Position numbers and translations under genes: made by a program
In this document: positions 1 through 10,277 of the stretch, in pieces
Numbering within the stretch: position 1 is the stretch's first letter
Layout: each line of letters opens with the position of its first letter
Assembly (NCBI RefSeq): GCF_963678635.1
Contig: NC_087062.1
Span: 18,709,789 to 18,773,788 of the forward strand
Origin: Symsagittifera roscoffensis
Lineage: Eukaryota > Xenacoelomorpha > Acoela > Convolutidae
Direction: 5' to 3'
DNA length: 64,000 nucleotides
The notes under the pieces: model-generated
The model's database searches: none
What the model was told of the DNA's origin: nothing
Seen by the model: only the letters and a program-made list of their open reading frames with translations

Positions 1-340
1 ACGGAATCCGCAAACAAAATGCGGATTCCACTAACAATATTCGGATTTCACTTACACGTTGCGGATTCCGCTTACAGTTGCGGAATCCGCAACAGCTCAA
101 TTTAACTATTCAAATGTCTTATTATTTGTTTGTGGATTCCACAAACTGTTCTGGATTACGCAATTACGGTTGCGGATTCCGCAAAATCGCCTATTTTTGG
201 AGCGAATTTGAGCGGTACAGTGTTTTAGGTTTTTTTTGTGGAATCCAAAACAGCGAAGAAGATCAAAGAGAAGTAACAAAGTTGCGGATTCCGCGACAAA
301 TCTGATTGTGGTCTGTTGCGGAATCCGCTTACAATGCAAT
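1..340. repeat. Interspersed palindromic GCGGATTCCGC repeats
   Basis: The first 340 bases hold about ten copies of GCGGATTCCGC, GCGGAATCCGC and one-base variants (TGGATTCCAC, TCGGATTTCAC) separated by 10-30 A/T-rich bases. The core is near-palindromic, so copies occur in both orientations. Related GTCAATGGATTCCAC copies recur at 2950-3100. No coding signal is seen; the region is upstream or intronic to calcineurin A. Confidence 0.7.
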
Positions 341-443
341 ATAAATCAAGTGGAGCAAAATTTTCTCGAAATTAGTTTTCATCATAAGAAGTTTGAATCA
401 TCCTATTAGATGATCTCCCTTCTTGTAGTTTTGCTTTTCTTAG

Positions 444-550
444 GTGACGCCATGACTGACATGCTGTGGTCTGACCCCACCAAGAACTATGGTAACGAGA
501 GTTCAAATGAGCAGTACACCTACAACACTTCTCGACAGGGATGTTCAACA
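444..550 (+). CDS. CanA: Calcineurin A exon (WSDP phosphatase motif)
   Basis: Acceptor is TTTTCTTAG just before 444; the exon begins with the last two bases of a codon. It encodes [20 protein letters not shown] and on to NTSRQGCST, matching the PP2B segment that carries the LWSDP motif. The 3' end is placed at 550 because joining to the next acceptor at 1234 keeps the frame there; the intron would then begin with GA rather than GT. The only nearby GT (in GATGTTC) breaks the frame. Confidence 0.75.
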
Positions 551-3500
551 GATCTAATTTACTTTTTTACTCTCCTTATTTCTCAAAATCCATCGTGAAC
601 GCTAGGGTTAACAATTGATGCTTTTTACGTATATCAGCAGTGGTGGATTTGGGAAGGGGGGTTTGGCTTAGGACGCCTTTTCTTCAGGGATTCGATCCTC
701 TACCGAGCCAAAGGGTCTTACCTTTGAAACTCTACTAAAACATCCATTTTTGGCGGATTTTGGCCTAAGATTTTTTCTAAGGGCGCCTTTGGCACCAATA
801 TTTAATAATTGAGTGGTAGAAAAAACGCAATTTTGGGGTCAAATAAGTGTCTAAAACTGCTTTTTGGCCTGTTTTTTCAATAGGGTTTTCATAGCAATTT
901 GATAAGAGCTGAGAAAATCAATTTGATCGATCTAAAAAAATGTTTTGCGTTGAAAATGTAAAAAAAAATGATCTAAAATTTGTTTTGCATTGCCCAAGAT
1001 ACGGTAATGTTTCTTTTACGTTTTATTACCGTTTTTGTTAAATCTCGGGTTATGATAGGTCCACTGATTCAATTTGAGCCATACGTCAGTCTGCGACCAT
1101 TCCATTTTGTAAAATCCGGAATCGGAATTGCAAATTTTCTGGACTTGAAGCCGCGAAAGCGGATAAAGTCCTTAATTATACTAATAATTTTTTATTGTCA
1201 TTTTGAAGTTGACCATCTGTTGAATGTGGAACAGATATCGTACTTCTACACGTACAACGCAGTCTGTGACTTCCTCAAGTTCAATGACCTCATATCGGTG
1301 ATCAGGGGTCACGAGGCACAGGATGCAGGATACAGGATGTACAAGACAGGCAAGACCTCAAAGTTCCCCTCTCTGATCACTATCTTCTCAGCACCCAACT
1401 ACTGCGAGACGTACGGCAACAAGGCGGTCGTGCTATGCTACGAAAGAGGCAACCTCAATTTGAAGGTCTGAGCAATGATGTCATGTAAAAACTGATGCGA
1501 AGGTTCAAATTTCAGCTTTTAGGACTGTAATTAATAGTCTTCTAGAGAATCGACCATTTTTTCTAAATAATTTTGGAGTAATTTGTTTTTGCAATGAAAA
1601 TTCTATCTGAAAGTATGTTTTTGAGAAACAATTTTTAAGCTTATCTCTAGTCTTGGTGGATTATTTTAGCTTATTTGTGGCTGCGGATTTTTCTGTTTGG
1701 CACCTGAGATAAAGCAAGACATGAAAAAGTAAAGTATCAGGAAAAAAAACAAAAATAAGTTTTAAAAAATTATACAAAAATTAAACCTAACGTAAAATAT
1801 TTTTATTACTGATCATCAAGGCTTTCCAACAAACCTGATCATCAAACCAGAACAATTTAAATAAAACTTTGAATACAGTTACGGTGTACCGTGTCTGAAA
1901 TTACTCTATGAGTATAACCAATAGGTCATAACTCAAATATGGGGCTTCGATTCTAATTAGGTTTGAATGCTATCCTTAGATTTTGTTTTTGTGTAGACCT
2001 TTCTGAGCCAGCCCCACCCCTATTGGCTGCCCAACTTCCAGAACGGACTGGTGTGGTCTCTCCCATTTGCAGCCAAACTCATCACACATCTCCTGCTGGC
2101 ATTGTGCCAAGTGTGCACTGAAGTAAGTGTAGTATTACATACAAGATTAACTAAGAAGACAATAAATTATTATTTTTTAAATCATCAAATTTGTTTTAAA
2201 AGATTCAGAAAAACTCTAAGAAAGATAGGCCGATCGCAAAACGAGTTAAACGGAGCGACATATAATTTAACCAGAAAATATTAATTCATGCTTCAAAACA
2301 AAAAGTCACACTAACAATTAACCATTTAATAAGCAACCATGTTAAAGGAAGAGTTGTCGCGAGCGAGTGAGATAGACGACACCCTGCTGAACAAGATGAA
2401 GGCGGTGAGCAAGATGGCTGACTACTATGACCACGTGGCAGACGACAACGATCTCGCTGTCAAAATGAAGGGCAAGTACAAGAGGACTCTTTGTGTATGT
2501 ATTGATGAATGACTCAACATGAACAGATCGGATTTTCCCGGGTCGAGATCCGCGACTTAAGAAAACACCGGCGCGATCCAAGTTTGGCACTTCAAGACCG
2601 ACTTAATCGAAAGTTGTCATTTCAAGACCAGCGCAACTGCTGAAAACCTCCGCGACCGGCGCGCTCAAAAAAACCGTCGCGACTGGCGCAAGTTTCTGGA
2701 CCTGTGCGACTGCTGCAATGGGCGCGACGAAAAAAAACCCAAATTATTTTTTGAATTGCGCCGCCAATCTTTTCTTGAATCTCGCCAAAAAGGTCTTTTC
2801 CTAGGTCCGGCTGCCGATGTCTCCTCTTAAGTCGCAACGCCAGATTTTCAAAACATTATGACGCCAAGCTCGGTTTTATAACTAAGCACATGTTTGTGCT
2901 TTCACGTGTCTGGATTCACTGACACATCTTTTGCGTGTTTTGAGACTTTTGTCAATGGATTCCACAATCAAATAATCCCCACACAAAATGCCGACAAGTT
3001 ATTTTTTGTCAATGGATTCGGCAGACAAACGTGTTTTGGCCGTTGAAGTGGATTCCATTAAATGTCGTTGGATTCTACTGTTTGTCAGTGGATTCCGCAG
3101 CCAATTTTTCTTTCTGTCACTAGATTTCTCGAATACTTTCTTAACTGTTTAAACGTGTATCCGCGCGGACCCATTTTTTCCTCACCTGATTTATATCTTG
3201 TGTAACAAACTTCTTACCTTGACCCGCCGCCACTCTTTTCTCAAGTCGCGCCGCCAAAGTTTTTCTTTAAGTCATACAGCCAAGTTTTTCTTGAATTGCG
3301 CCGCCGGTATTGGCTTGAGTCGCGGCACCAGTAAAATGGTGGTAGACTTAGAAAAACCGTGGCGACGCGACACAAGAAAAAACTGGCGGTGCAATTTAAG
3401 AAAGTATTGACGGCTCGGCTCAATAAAAACCTAGTGGTGTAGCTTAAAACAAGACCGGTGGCACGAATTGCGAAAAAACTGATGGCGGGCTTGGTAAAAA

Positions 3501-5385
3501 ACTGACAGCGTGACTTAAGAAAAGAGCGTCAGTGCGACTAAGCAAAATAAAACTTTGAGCCCGAAAAAAAAAAACAAGCGCCGCGAGTTAATAAGAAGAC
3601 AGGCGTCGCAACTTAGAAAAAACTGGCTTCGGAACATAAAAAAGACTGGTGCGACTTAAGAAAAGACTGGTGGCGCGACCTAAAAATAAACTGGTGGCGG
3701 CCCGAACTAGAAAAAACTGACGGCACGACCAATTAAAAACTGTCAGGGCGAATTAATAAAATACTGGCGGTGCGAGTTAGAAAATGGCTGGCTTCGCAAC
3801 TCAAGAAAGAACTACTAAAAAAAACTGACTAGTGGTCCTATACAAACTGTCGACGGGACTTAAGAAAAATTGTGATTTAAAAAAATCACTTGTTGAGTAC
3901 AAAAGTTTTGTACTTTAAAGAAACAAATACCTGTATCTTTTGCCTTTTCTTTGTTTTATTCTCTATGGAATTTCAATCAACTTTGCCCGTTATTTTTCTC
4001 GGACAGATGTCTAAGATGAAGTGTAGCTTTTATTTGCGACATTTTAACAACTTTCGCGTGACATAACAGGAGATGGACGGCGCTACTTAGTAAAACACTG
4101 GCGGCGCAGTTTAAGAAAAAATTGGCGCCGCGACTTTAGAAAAGACTGGCCTCGCAACTTAAGTAAAGACTGGCGCCGCGACTTAATCAAATACTTAAAT
4201 ACTGGCTATGCGACTTAAGAAAACATTGGTGGCGCAATTTAAGAAAATACTAACGGCGTGACCTAAGAAAACACTGGTGGCGTGACTTAAGCAAAGACTG
4301 ACGGCGCGGCTTAAAGAAGACTGGCGGTGCGACCTAAAATGACTTTATGGTGCGAATTTAACCCGCCCGCGTCGTACAGTCTTTTCTAGGTCGCAACGAC
4401 CGTCTTTTCCGAAGCCCCGCTTTCATTCTTAAAACCTTTAAAATTCAATCTGCAAGATCATCGGAGTTTACAGGGCTTCAAGAAGAGAATCGGCTACTGT
4501 TTTAATCTTAATGGAGCCCAACTGATTATTGGAGCTTTATGGTTTATTGCTACCTGTATTTTAAGGTCTGAGTGACAATGAGCAGTTGAGGAAGGATATT
4601 TTGACGGGGGAGGAGAAGAGTAAAGAGGCGAGGGTGGTGCAGGCGGGACGGAGACTCTCCTTCCGAGAGGCTCAGAAGCTGGACTCGGAGAACGAACAGA
4701 TGCCCACCAACGATACTTGTGAGTACAGATTAATTTGGGCGTCAACAACTACCGTTAAAAGAGTTAAACACACCAAAAAATTTTTGCAATGAAACAGAAG
4801 TAGCCGGTTACAGTCGAAAAGCACAGGATGCTCCAACCACAATAACAAAAAACAAATAAAAACAATTGGCGTCGCTTTCTTCCAATGGTGTCGTTTTATA
4901 TTCGAGTCGTAATTTTTTTGTCTCTTATATAGGTCGTGATGATTTTATCCCGTTTTTTTTTCAGGGAGATTTTTTTTGGCAACAATCATCTTTATTTTTT
5001 GCAGTTTGACTTTTGATTTCTTTTGAAGTTCACTTTTCCCTTGTTAAAAGTGAAAATCATAAATGACTTCTAGTTTCAAAATTGGACTTCAATTTTGACT
5101 TCGAAAAGGGAATAAGAGGAAGAAAAAATACCTATTGATCCAGTTTTCTCTGAAACTCAAAGAAAACTTGACATATAATTTTCTCCAAAAATCGAAAATT
5201 GAAATTGATAAAAAATGTTTATACTTTTCTAACCATCGGTTTTCGTTTTTGCAGCCTCTGTTTCTTCTGCGAATAGTTCGGCGGCAGGCTCTGTCGCGGG
5301 ATCAACCGCCACGGGAGGCACTAAGAAGAAACGAAAGCGGAACAAAAACAAAAGCAAGAAGTCGTCTCCGCAAAGTAGCAAATGA
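444..5385 (+). CDS. CanA: Calcineurin A (PP2B catalytic subunit), 3' half, six visible exons
   Basis: Encodes the catalytic subunit of the Ca2+/calmodulin-activated Ser/Thr phosphatase calcineurin (cytosolic, partner of calcineurin B). Exons read 444-550, 1235-1465, 1997-2122, 2348-2471, 4566-4718 and 5255-5385, joined in phases 0,0,0,1,1. In order they give the phosphatase core with WSDP, the AHEAQDAGY-type and SAPNY motifs, the B-subunit helix region (PHPYWLPNF then WSLPF), a calmodulin-binding-like helix ([13 protein letters not shown]), the autoinhibitory segment ([19 protein letters not shown], close to the animal consensus), and a Lys/Arg/Ser-rich tail ending in TGA. The 5' exons with the metal-binding GDxHG region lie before the window. 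The intron after exon 444-550 has no GT donor that keeps frame and reads as GA-AG. The intron after 2471 reads as GC-AG. Family assignment is sure; exact ends of the first visible exon are less so. Confidence 0.9.
620..900 (+). repeat. SINE-like copy, tRNA-derived (older copy)
   Basis: Contains a box-B-like GGATTCGATCCTC at about 689 and a downstream body with GGCGCCTTTGGCACC and CTTTTTGGCCTG. The same order of blocks occurs at 22226-22570, where a box A is also recognisable. It lies in the calcineurin intron 551-1234. Ends are approximate. Confidence 0.5.
1235..1465 (+). CDS. CanA: Calcineurin A exon (HEAQDAGY and SAPNY motifs)
   Basis: 77 codons, phase 0 at both ends, acceptor AACAG before 1235 and donor AAG/GTCTGA after 1465. 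It encodes [18 protein letters not shown], then [15 protein letters not shown], then [19 protein letters not shown]. The SAPNY loop and the catalytic-core His of the HEAQDAG block are hallmarks of PPP-family phosphatases. One oddity: C-E-T-Y-G-N-K-A replaces the usual LDVYNNKA of calcineurin, so this loop is more PP1/PP2A-like. Confidence 0.9.
1466..1996 (+). other. Calcineurin intron, no other feature seen
   Basis: AT-rich sequence between the consensus-like GT donor after 1465 and the TTTTTGTGTAG acceptor. I see no coding potential, repeat or RNA gene in it. Confidence 0.6.
1997..2122 (+). CDS. CanA: Calcineurin A exon (calcineurin-B binding helix region)
   Basis: 42 codons with a pyrimidine-rich acceptor (TTTGTGTAG) and a consensus GTAAGT donor. 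It encodes [20 protein letters not shown] and then a hydrophobic helix ending QVCTE. The PHPYWLPNF and TWSLPF-like blocks are specific to calcineurin among PPP phosphatases and precede the B-subunit binding helix. Confidence 0.92.
2348..2471 (+). CDS. CanA: Calcineurin A exon (calmodulin-binding segment)
   Basis: Begins after TTAAAG and encodes [20 protein letters not shown] and then [20 protein letters not shown]. The [10 protein letters not shown] stretch aligns with the NKIRAIGKMA calmodulin-binding helix of animal calcineurin A. The exon ends after the first base of a Gly codon; the donor is GCAAGT, so this is a GC-AG intron. Frame into the exon at 4566 restores GLSDNEQ, matching the GL residues expected at this point. 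Confidence 0.85.
2580..4425. repeat. Degenerate minisatellite with orientation switches, inside calcineurin intron
   Basis: Dozens of diverged copies of a unit of about 22-28 bases with core GGCGCGACTTAAGAAAA and ACTGG. From about 3340 to 4340 the unit runs in one orientation. From about 2580-2850, 3215-3330 and 4375-4415 it appears as its reverse complement (TTTTCTTAAGTCGCGCC). Unit length and sequence vary widely, so the array is old. Stop codons in every frame rule out coding. Between the blocks, 2940-3110 holds TGGATTCCAC-type repeats. Confidence 0.7.
4566..4718 (+). CDS. CanA: Calcineurin A exon (autoinhibitory domain)
   Basis: Acceptor ATTTTAAG, donor GTGAGT. Encodes [20 protein letters not shown], a basic linker, then [19 protein letters not shown]. 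The last block corresponds to the ITSFEEAKGLDRINERMPP-type autoinhibitory helix that occupies the phosphatase active site until calmodulin binds. The exon ends in phase 1. Confidence 0.88.
4719..5254 (+). other. Last calcineurin intron
   Basis: T-rich intron bounded by GTGAGT and TTTGCAG. It contains many short TTTTGACTTC-like runs but no recognisable element or ORF of interest. Confidence 0.5.
5255..5385 (+). CDS. CanA: Calcineurin A terminal exon
   Basis: Follows a strong acceptor (TTTCGTTTTTGCAG). It reads a Ser/Ala/Gly/Thr-rich linker, then [13 protein letters not shown] and SSPQSSK, then TGA at 5383-5385. The C-terminal tails of calcineurin A isoforms are variable and low in complexity, so homology cannot confirm it. 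The acceptor, the phase match with the previous exon and a downstream AATAAA support it. Confidence 0.65.
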
Positions 5386-5604
5386 AACAAAACCACTTCA
5401 GCTAATCTTAATGTAGTTTCAAACTCAGTCCTGAGCTCACACAAAGAGGAAAAAACTTGATTAAAAAACCCAGCGTGACAAATTCTAGTAAAAAAAATTA
5501 CTGATTGATTGAATGGCCCAATCATTTATTTTGATTTCATAAAAAAGTTCAAAAAATTTCTTAAACCCACTTCGCTAAATTAGGACTTAATTAAAAGAAG
5601 ATCA

Positions 5605-5610
5605 AATAAA
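5605..5610 (+). terminator. Candidate polyadenylation signal for calcineurin A
   Basis: AATAAA lies 220 bases after the calcineurin stop codon. In an AT-rich background such a hexamer is common, so this is only a candidate. Confidence 0.35.
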
Positions 5611-6535
5611 ACAATTATTGCAACAAGAGTCGTTTTGAACTTAAACATTTTGTAGGTAGTCGAGTCAACGCTTTTGTCGGAGTCTTTCTTTTCAGCAAAA
5701 GTGTTCGATATGTATCCCCATTTAAAGATTTGTGAGAAACATCAGAAATTCGCTACCGAAACAAAACCGGCTTTGAAAATCAGATTAAGACGATTTATCC
5801 GAAAGAAAGCTGACGAAAGAAAGCACCATCATACGAGCTGTTCAAGTTTTTACGGAGAACCGCTGTTGCACCCCTATTTAAGATCTACATGCGATTTTTT
5901 TGGCCTGGATAAAATTTTTTCATCATCATGCATCAATCACGGATCACAGTGAGCCCAGAGCCTCCGACCTTTCAATTGAGAAGCCGCGTTTCTCCCCAAT
6001 TTTGTTCAAAGCAATTTATGACGGAAACAAACCCGACTTACACTGTTGTCGCGTTTGTACAGGGACCAATCATAACAATTAGCTGAGAATAAGACTTTGT
6101 GACCGTTATGCTTCCCATCAAAAAAACTTTCAATCCTTAGATATTGTCTAGGCACTTCAGAAAACGAGAACAATACTTTTCAAATGATTTGAAACTGCTT
6201 TGACTGCCATGAACGGAAAGCAAAAGGCGACAAAATTGAGTTGTACCACGAAAAAGCTGTTACAACAGTGCATTAGGCTGCCTCAAATATCATTTGTTTA
6301 AGAAATTTGATATAATTAAAACACAAAAAAGCAATTTGTTTCCGAAATCTCCCCATCCCACACACACAACATACACGCCCGCACCCAATACAAGTCACAA
6401 GGGGATACGGTTACCCTAAAATAACATAATACTTGGATTGATTAGCGTGCCTCAACTTAATTTAAATGTAAAAAGAGAAAAAAATCGATTGTTTCACAGT
6501 TATAACTGTACTTTTATCAAAATTATATTTTAGAT
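5611..6535. other. Intergenic sequence without a supported gene
   Basis: Short open frames at 5674-5952 and 5900-6082 have no recognisable domain or codon structure. I see no repeat or RNA gene. Confidence 0.4.
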
Positions 6536-6543
6536 GTTTAAAC

Positions 6544-6739
6544 TGGGGCTAGGTCTTTTACCAGACCGACTCATTACCAGACCAAACTAAATTTTGCTTA
6601 CAAACCGTGAAAAAAATGTCTTTAACCAGACTAAAAAGCTTCATTGCATTTGTCAATCAAATTTCTTTATCGAGTCTGGTAAAAGGTCCATGTTATAACT
6701 TTTCGCGTAAAAGGTCGGTCAGGTAAAAGGTTGGTCCCC
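6544..6739. mobile_element. hAT-like MITE with imperfect terminal inverted repeats
   Basis: About 196 bp with ends TGGGGCTAGGTCTTTTACC and GGTAAAAGGTTGGTCCCC (inverted repeats with mismatches), plus an internal inverted repeat (ACCAGACCGACTC against GAGTCTGGT). It is flanked by GTTTAAAC (6536-6543) and GTTTGAAC (6740-6747), an 8-bp target duplication with one mismatch. The length, TIRs and 8-bp duplication fit a non-autonomous hAT derivative. No ORF. Confidence 0.55.
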
Positions 6740-6747
6740 GTTTGAAC

Positions 6748-7450
6748 TATTTATAATCCATTATAATGATAAAATTTTTGTGACATTATAATAAATTATA
6801 ATCATTTATAATTGATTATAATTTTTCTGAAAATATTTTATAATCTCTTATATTCTTTTACAATTTCTTGTAATCTAATATAATCTATTGAACAAAAGTT
6901 TTACCACGAAACAAAAGTTCATAGAGATCCCATCATATTAGTTGAGAGAATCCCGCATCCCGCGGTAGGTGAATTATAATTCTTCTATAAATCATGAAAC
7001 TAAAGCTGTGTGCAGATAATTTGGTGATGACAAAAACTTTAAATATGCATCATGAAACAACTATAAACAAGAAGAAATGAAAAAATAAAACCATTATAAA
7101 TATGAATTGATTCGAAAACTGTTAAAACATTTTTCCACACTTTCACATAAGCCAGCATTTAGGAAAAGGATAAAATATAAGCCATTCATGTGCAATGTTG
7201 AAGACACAAGGGGCACACAAAAGGAATTATAAACAATCATAATCGTTTATAAGGGATTAAATCTGCAAAAGTAATGATTTAAAAATCGTATAAAATTAAT
7301 CGATGAAATCGATTATAATATATTGTAATTGAAAAATTTTCATTTCAAAAAGAGAGATTATCATCAATTATAAATTGATTAAAATCAATTTTTTCTCAAT
7401 TTTTGTAAGAATGTTACTAAAATCAAATTATAATCGGTTATTAGCGCTTG
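6748..7450. repeat. TATAAT-rich tract
   Basis: Repeated TTATAATC, ATTATAAT and ATTATAAA words in both orientations over about 700 bases, many as short palindromes around AATCGATTATAAT. It looks like a low-complexity or much-diverged repeat array. No gene. Confidence 0.5.
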
Positions 7451-8279
7451 AAACCGGATTCGGGTACAGTGCTGATTGAAATTATCCAGACACAACACAC
7501 AAAACTTGAAATAATGCGCAAAAAGTGTTTATTTGTTTATAGATGGAAAAATTGGTGTTTTACATTGAAAATCAACTTTTTATCTATCAAATATTAAAAT
7601 ACTTTTCAGAATTTTGTGGAGATTATACCCTTCAGAACTTTTTTGTGCTACTAAGAGGCTCACTTTCATATAGTTTTGTCAGTGATTGACTCCGTAGTTT
7701 TATATTTCGTAGCAAGCCTCGCCTTCAGCAATTTCCACCTAAAGTCAACTCAATTTGGAAAAAAAATGCATTTGAAATTTCAAGTATTAAACCATTTTTT
7801 CTGGATAATTTAAATCAGAATTCACAGAAACGAAATAAATTGCGCAATACTACTCCCAAAACGGCCGAATAAGCAATTTTCAAACCCCAATTTACGAACG
7901 AGACTGCTCTTACAGAGAGAAAAGAGCTTTCAATCTTCCAACTGCCCATACACAGACCTCGAATAGCTTTAGTATATAAAATATTGACAAAGTTTGAGTG
8001 TCAAAACATGAGTTGTGTACATAAATAACAGAACTGCTCGTATCAGGGCAAAATACTGAAAGTTCCGATAGCCCTTTAAAAGGTGTGCACATTCGGCTGA
8101 CCCCATTCAAAACAAGAGATCGGTCCCTCGAGCGACCAGAGTTTTGTAAAAAGGGTCTGAATAAAAGAAACCACCTCGAGCATATTTTCCTTATTTTCTT
8201 CCAAATTCGGAACAAAAAGAGCAATTAGTTTGTCTTGACTCAATTTCAATTGATATCTAATGCGAGATTTTTGCCACAC
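7451..8279. other. Non-coding sequence left of the gypsy element
   Basis: Open frames at 7910-8224 and 8076-8279 (- strand) overlap each other and match nothing I recognise. The last four bases (8276-8279, ACAC) are the left copy of the target duplication of the element starting at 8280. Confidence 0.4.
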
Positions 8280-8689
8280 TGAGTTATGTCTTAGGTTTAA
8301 CTCATTGAGTAATTTCAGATATGGTACACAGTCTGCTCGTCACGCTATCTTATTTTCGGCCGGATAGATTCGTGAAACTTCTTAGTCTAATACCGATCCT
8401 AATCTCAGTCTTATATCTACTAGTCTCAGGGTGTTTAACTAGTTTCTGCTAGGCTCAATAGATCTAGAGTATACTGGCTTATTGCGATTGCTAGAAGGTC
8501 TCTTGGAGAGGTAACTAATTTCTAAGATAAATTCAAATCTCTCTGGTGCTGAAATTACAAGTAATTTCAGCACTTACAAATAAGTGGGTTGTTAGTTAGA
8601 TGGATCATGATTGGTTGATATTAAATATTTTATGGTGATAAAATATCTAATTTATAACCAATAATAAAATGTAGTTTAGATCTGGTTCC
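8280..8689 (-). repeat. 3' LTR of the gypsy/env element (410 bp)
   Basis: On the - strand it begins TGGAACCAGATC and ends AACCTAAGACATAACTCA. The terminal blocks match those of the short right LTR. Inside are a near-perfect hairpin (GTGCTGAAATTAC against GTAATTTCAGCAC at about 8549-8577) and a second inverted repeat around TTGGTTGATATT (8612-8665). A short purine-rich GGATGGG precedes it on the - strand, in the place of a polypurine tract. Confidence 0.75.
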
Positions 8690-10277
8690 ACCCATCCGGG
8701 GTTTACAGAGTTTTGAATCTTTTATCTTCTATCTGTGATGAAGGATGGATGATGATCGTTGGTATTTGGCGAGCATCATTTCTTGTTTTGTTCTTGGAGA
8801 AGAAAGCTCCAGGAAGCTGGAATCGTCGATATGAAGTTGTTAGTTGTTTGTTCGACGATGACTGCGACCGCCGGTGAAATCAACCTGATTTCAAGATGGT
8901 TTGCTATGATTGCTTGTTCTGCTTTGGTGGAGAGCTGATTGAGTGTCACTCTTGTCTGGGAATGGCGTGAAGGTGGTGTTTGGAGGGAATGCCTTGTAAC
9001 TCGGATCTGTACGTATACTTGAACATCGAGGTGGTCAATGGTCTGATTCAATGAAGTCCTTTTCTGCGAAGTCAAGTCGTACTCTAAATCCTTTTTGCGT
9101 CGTGATTGTGGGCGGCATGTCGTATGTGTTTAGCCATTCTGTAGGTTGAGTGTGATGGGGTCGTCTAGTCTTTGGATGCTCGTCTTTGTGATTGTTTGTG
9201 ATCTATGTACTGCATATTATGATTTACATTTTATAAAATTTATTTAATTAAATTTTTTAGTTATGATTTTGGATAATTGTTTTCGCAAAAGCGTTTTAAT
9301 TTTAGTTCAGTTATTTTTAAGAGTTACTCACCTTGAGTACCTCTTGTCAAAAATATAGTGTGGTCACAAAGCGTGAATGTAGCACGGTGGGTTAGGCCGG
9401 CTATGGAGCATGTTCAGGACGTCCTCTCTGGTGGGTTAGGCCAGTAGTGGGAGTATGATTTCATGCTGGTTTTTTAAGGTGCCCTGTTTTGTGTTAACGT
9501 TTTTGTTATATATTTTCTGGTTTTTCTTTTGTTACTTTGGTTGTGTCCTTTTTTCAAAAATCAAATAGTTTTTGGTTTGGGTTTGTCCTGCGACTTTTAT
9601 TATTTCTTTTTAGACTTGGTAATAGTCTTCAAAAGAAAAAATTATCCAGTTTTAAGCTGGTTTAATCCGGTTTGGGTACCGTAGGTGTTCTTTTCTTAGC
9701 CATGCTGTTAGTTTGTGGTTCATGGTGTTTAGTTAGCTGCATTGGTTAGTTTGGTTATTATATAATTCCATTCCAACCGGGTTTAAGGAAAGTTGGAAAC
9801 TTGTTATCGCTTGTTTGAGTTGTTGTTAGTGCAAACTTAAAACTTAAATTCATTATTTTAAACAATTCTTCGTGGGCAAGTTGTGCGATTTTGGATAAAA
9901 TTCTTGTGCGGGTGAACAGAAGATAGATAAAAAATTAGTACTGCATTTCTTTGTATAAATTTACTACTTTAAGTTTAAATTTTACCGCTTTATGGGGATT
10001 GAAAATTATAAATTGATTATCATCGTATTGAATGTTACTACATTTAGAGAAATAATTTATAGATGAATTTATTGCTTTGAATTGAATTTTACTGCATCAT
10101 TTAGTGCTGTAGGTTGAATAGAGTTTATTATGAAAAAAGAGTTTGCATTTTTTTTATTTTTCTTCTTGTTGTAGGTGATCATGGTGTGAAGACTAAAGAA
10201 AATGCTAATTATATATAAAGAATGGTTAGTTTTTATTTTCAATTAGTTAGTTTTAAAATATTAAATTCATACTTACC
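8690..10277 (-). other. 3' untranslated region of the gypsy/env element
   Basis: About 1.6 kb between the last ORF and the left LTR. It contains a repeated GGTGGGTTAGGCC (9388-9400 and 9430-9442). A 99-codon - strand frame (8776-9075, SQKRTSLNQTIDHLDVQV) has no recognisable domain. Confidence 0.5.

Noticed and set aside
980-1234. Upstream extension of the calcineurin exon frame
   Set aside because: The frame is open, but the encoded sequence has no similarity to calcineurin and the true exon starts after the AACAG acceptor at 1234.
5674-6082. Two + strand frames downstream of calcineurin
   Set aside because: No recognisable domain; they fall in the 3' flank of calcineurin and look like chance frames.
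7910-8279. Two - strand frames of 67 and 104 codons
   Set aside because: They overlap each other in different frames and show no domain, start context or neighbouring gene.
8776-9075. 99-codon - strand frame in the 3' UTR of the gypsy/env element
   Set aside because: No recognisable domain; it is too short and isolated to call a gene.
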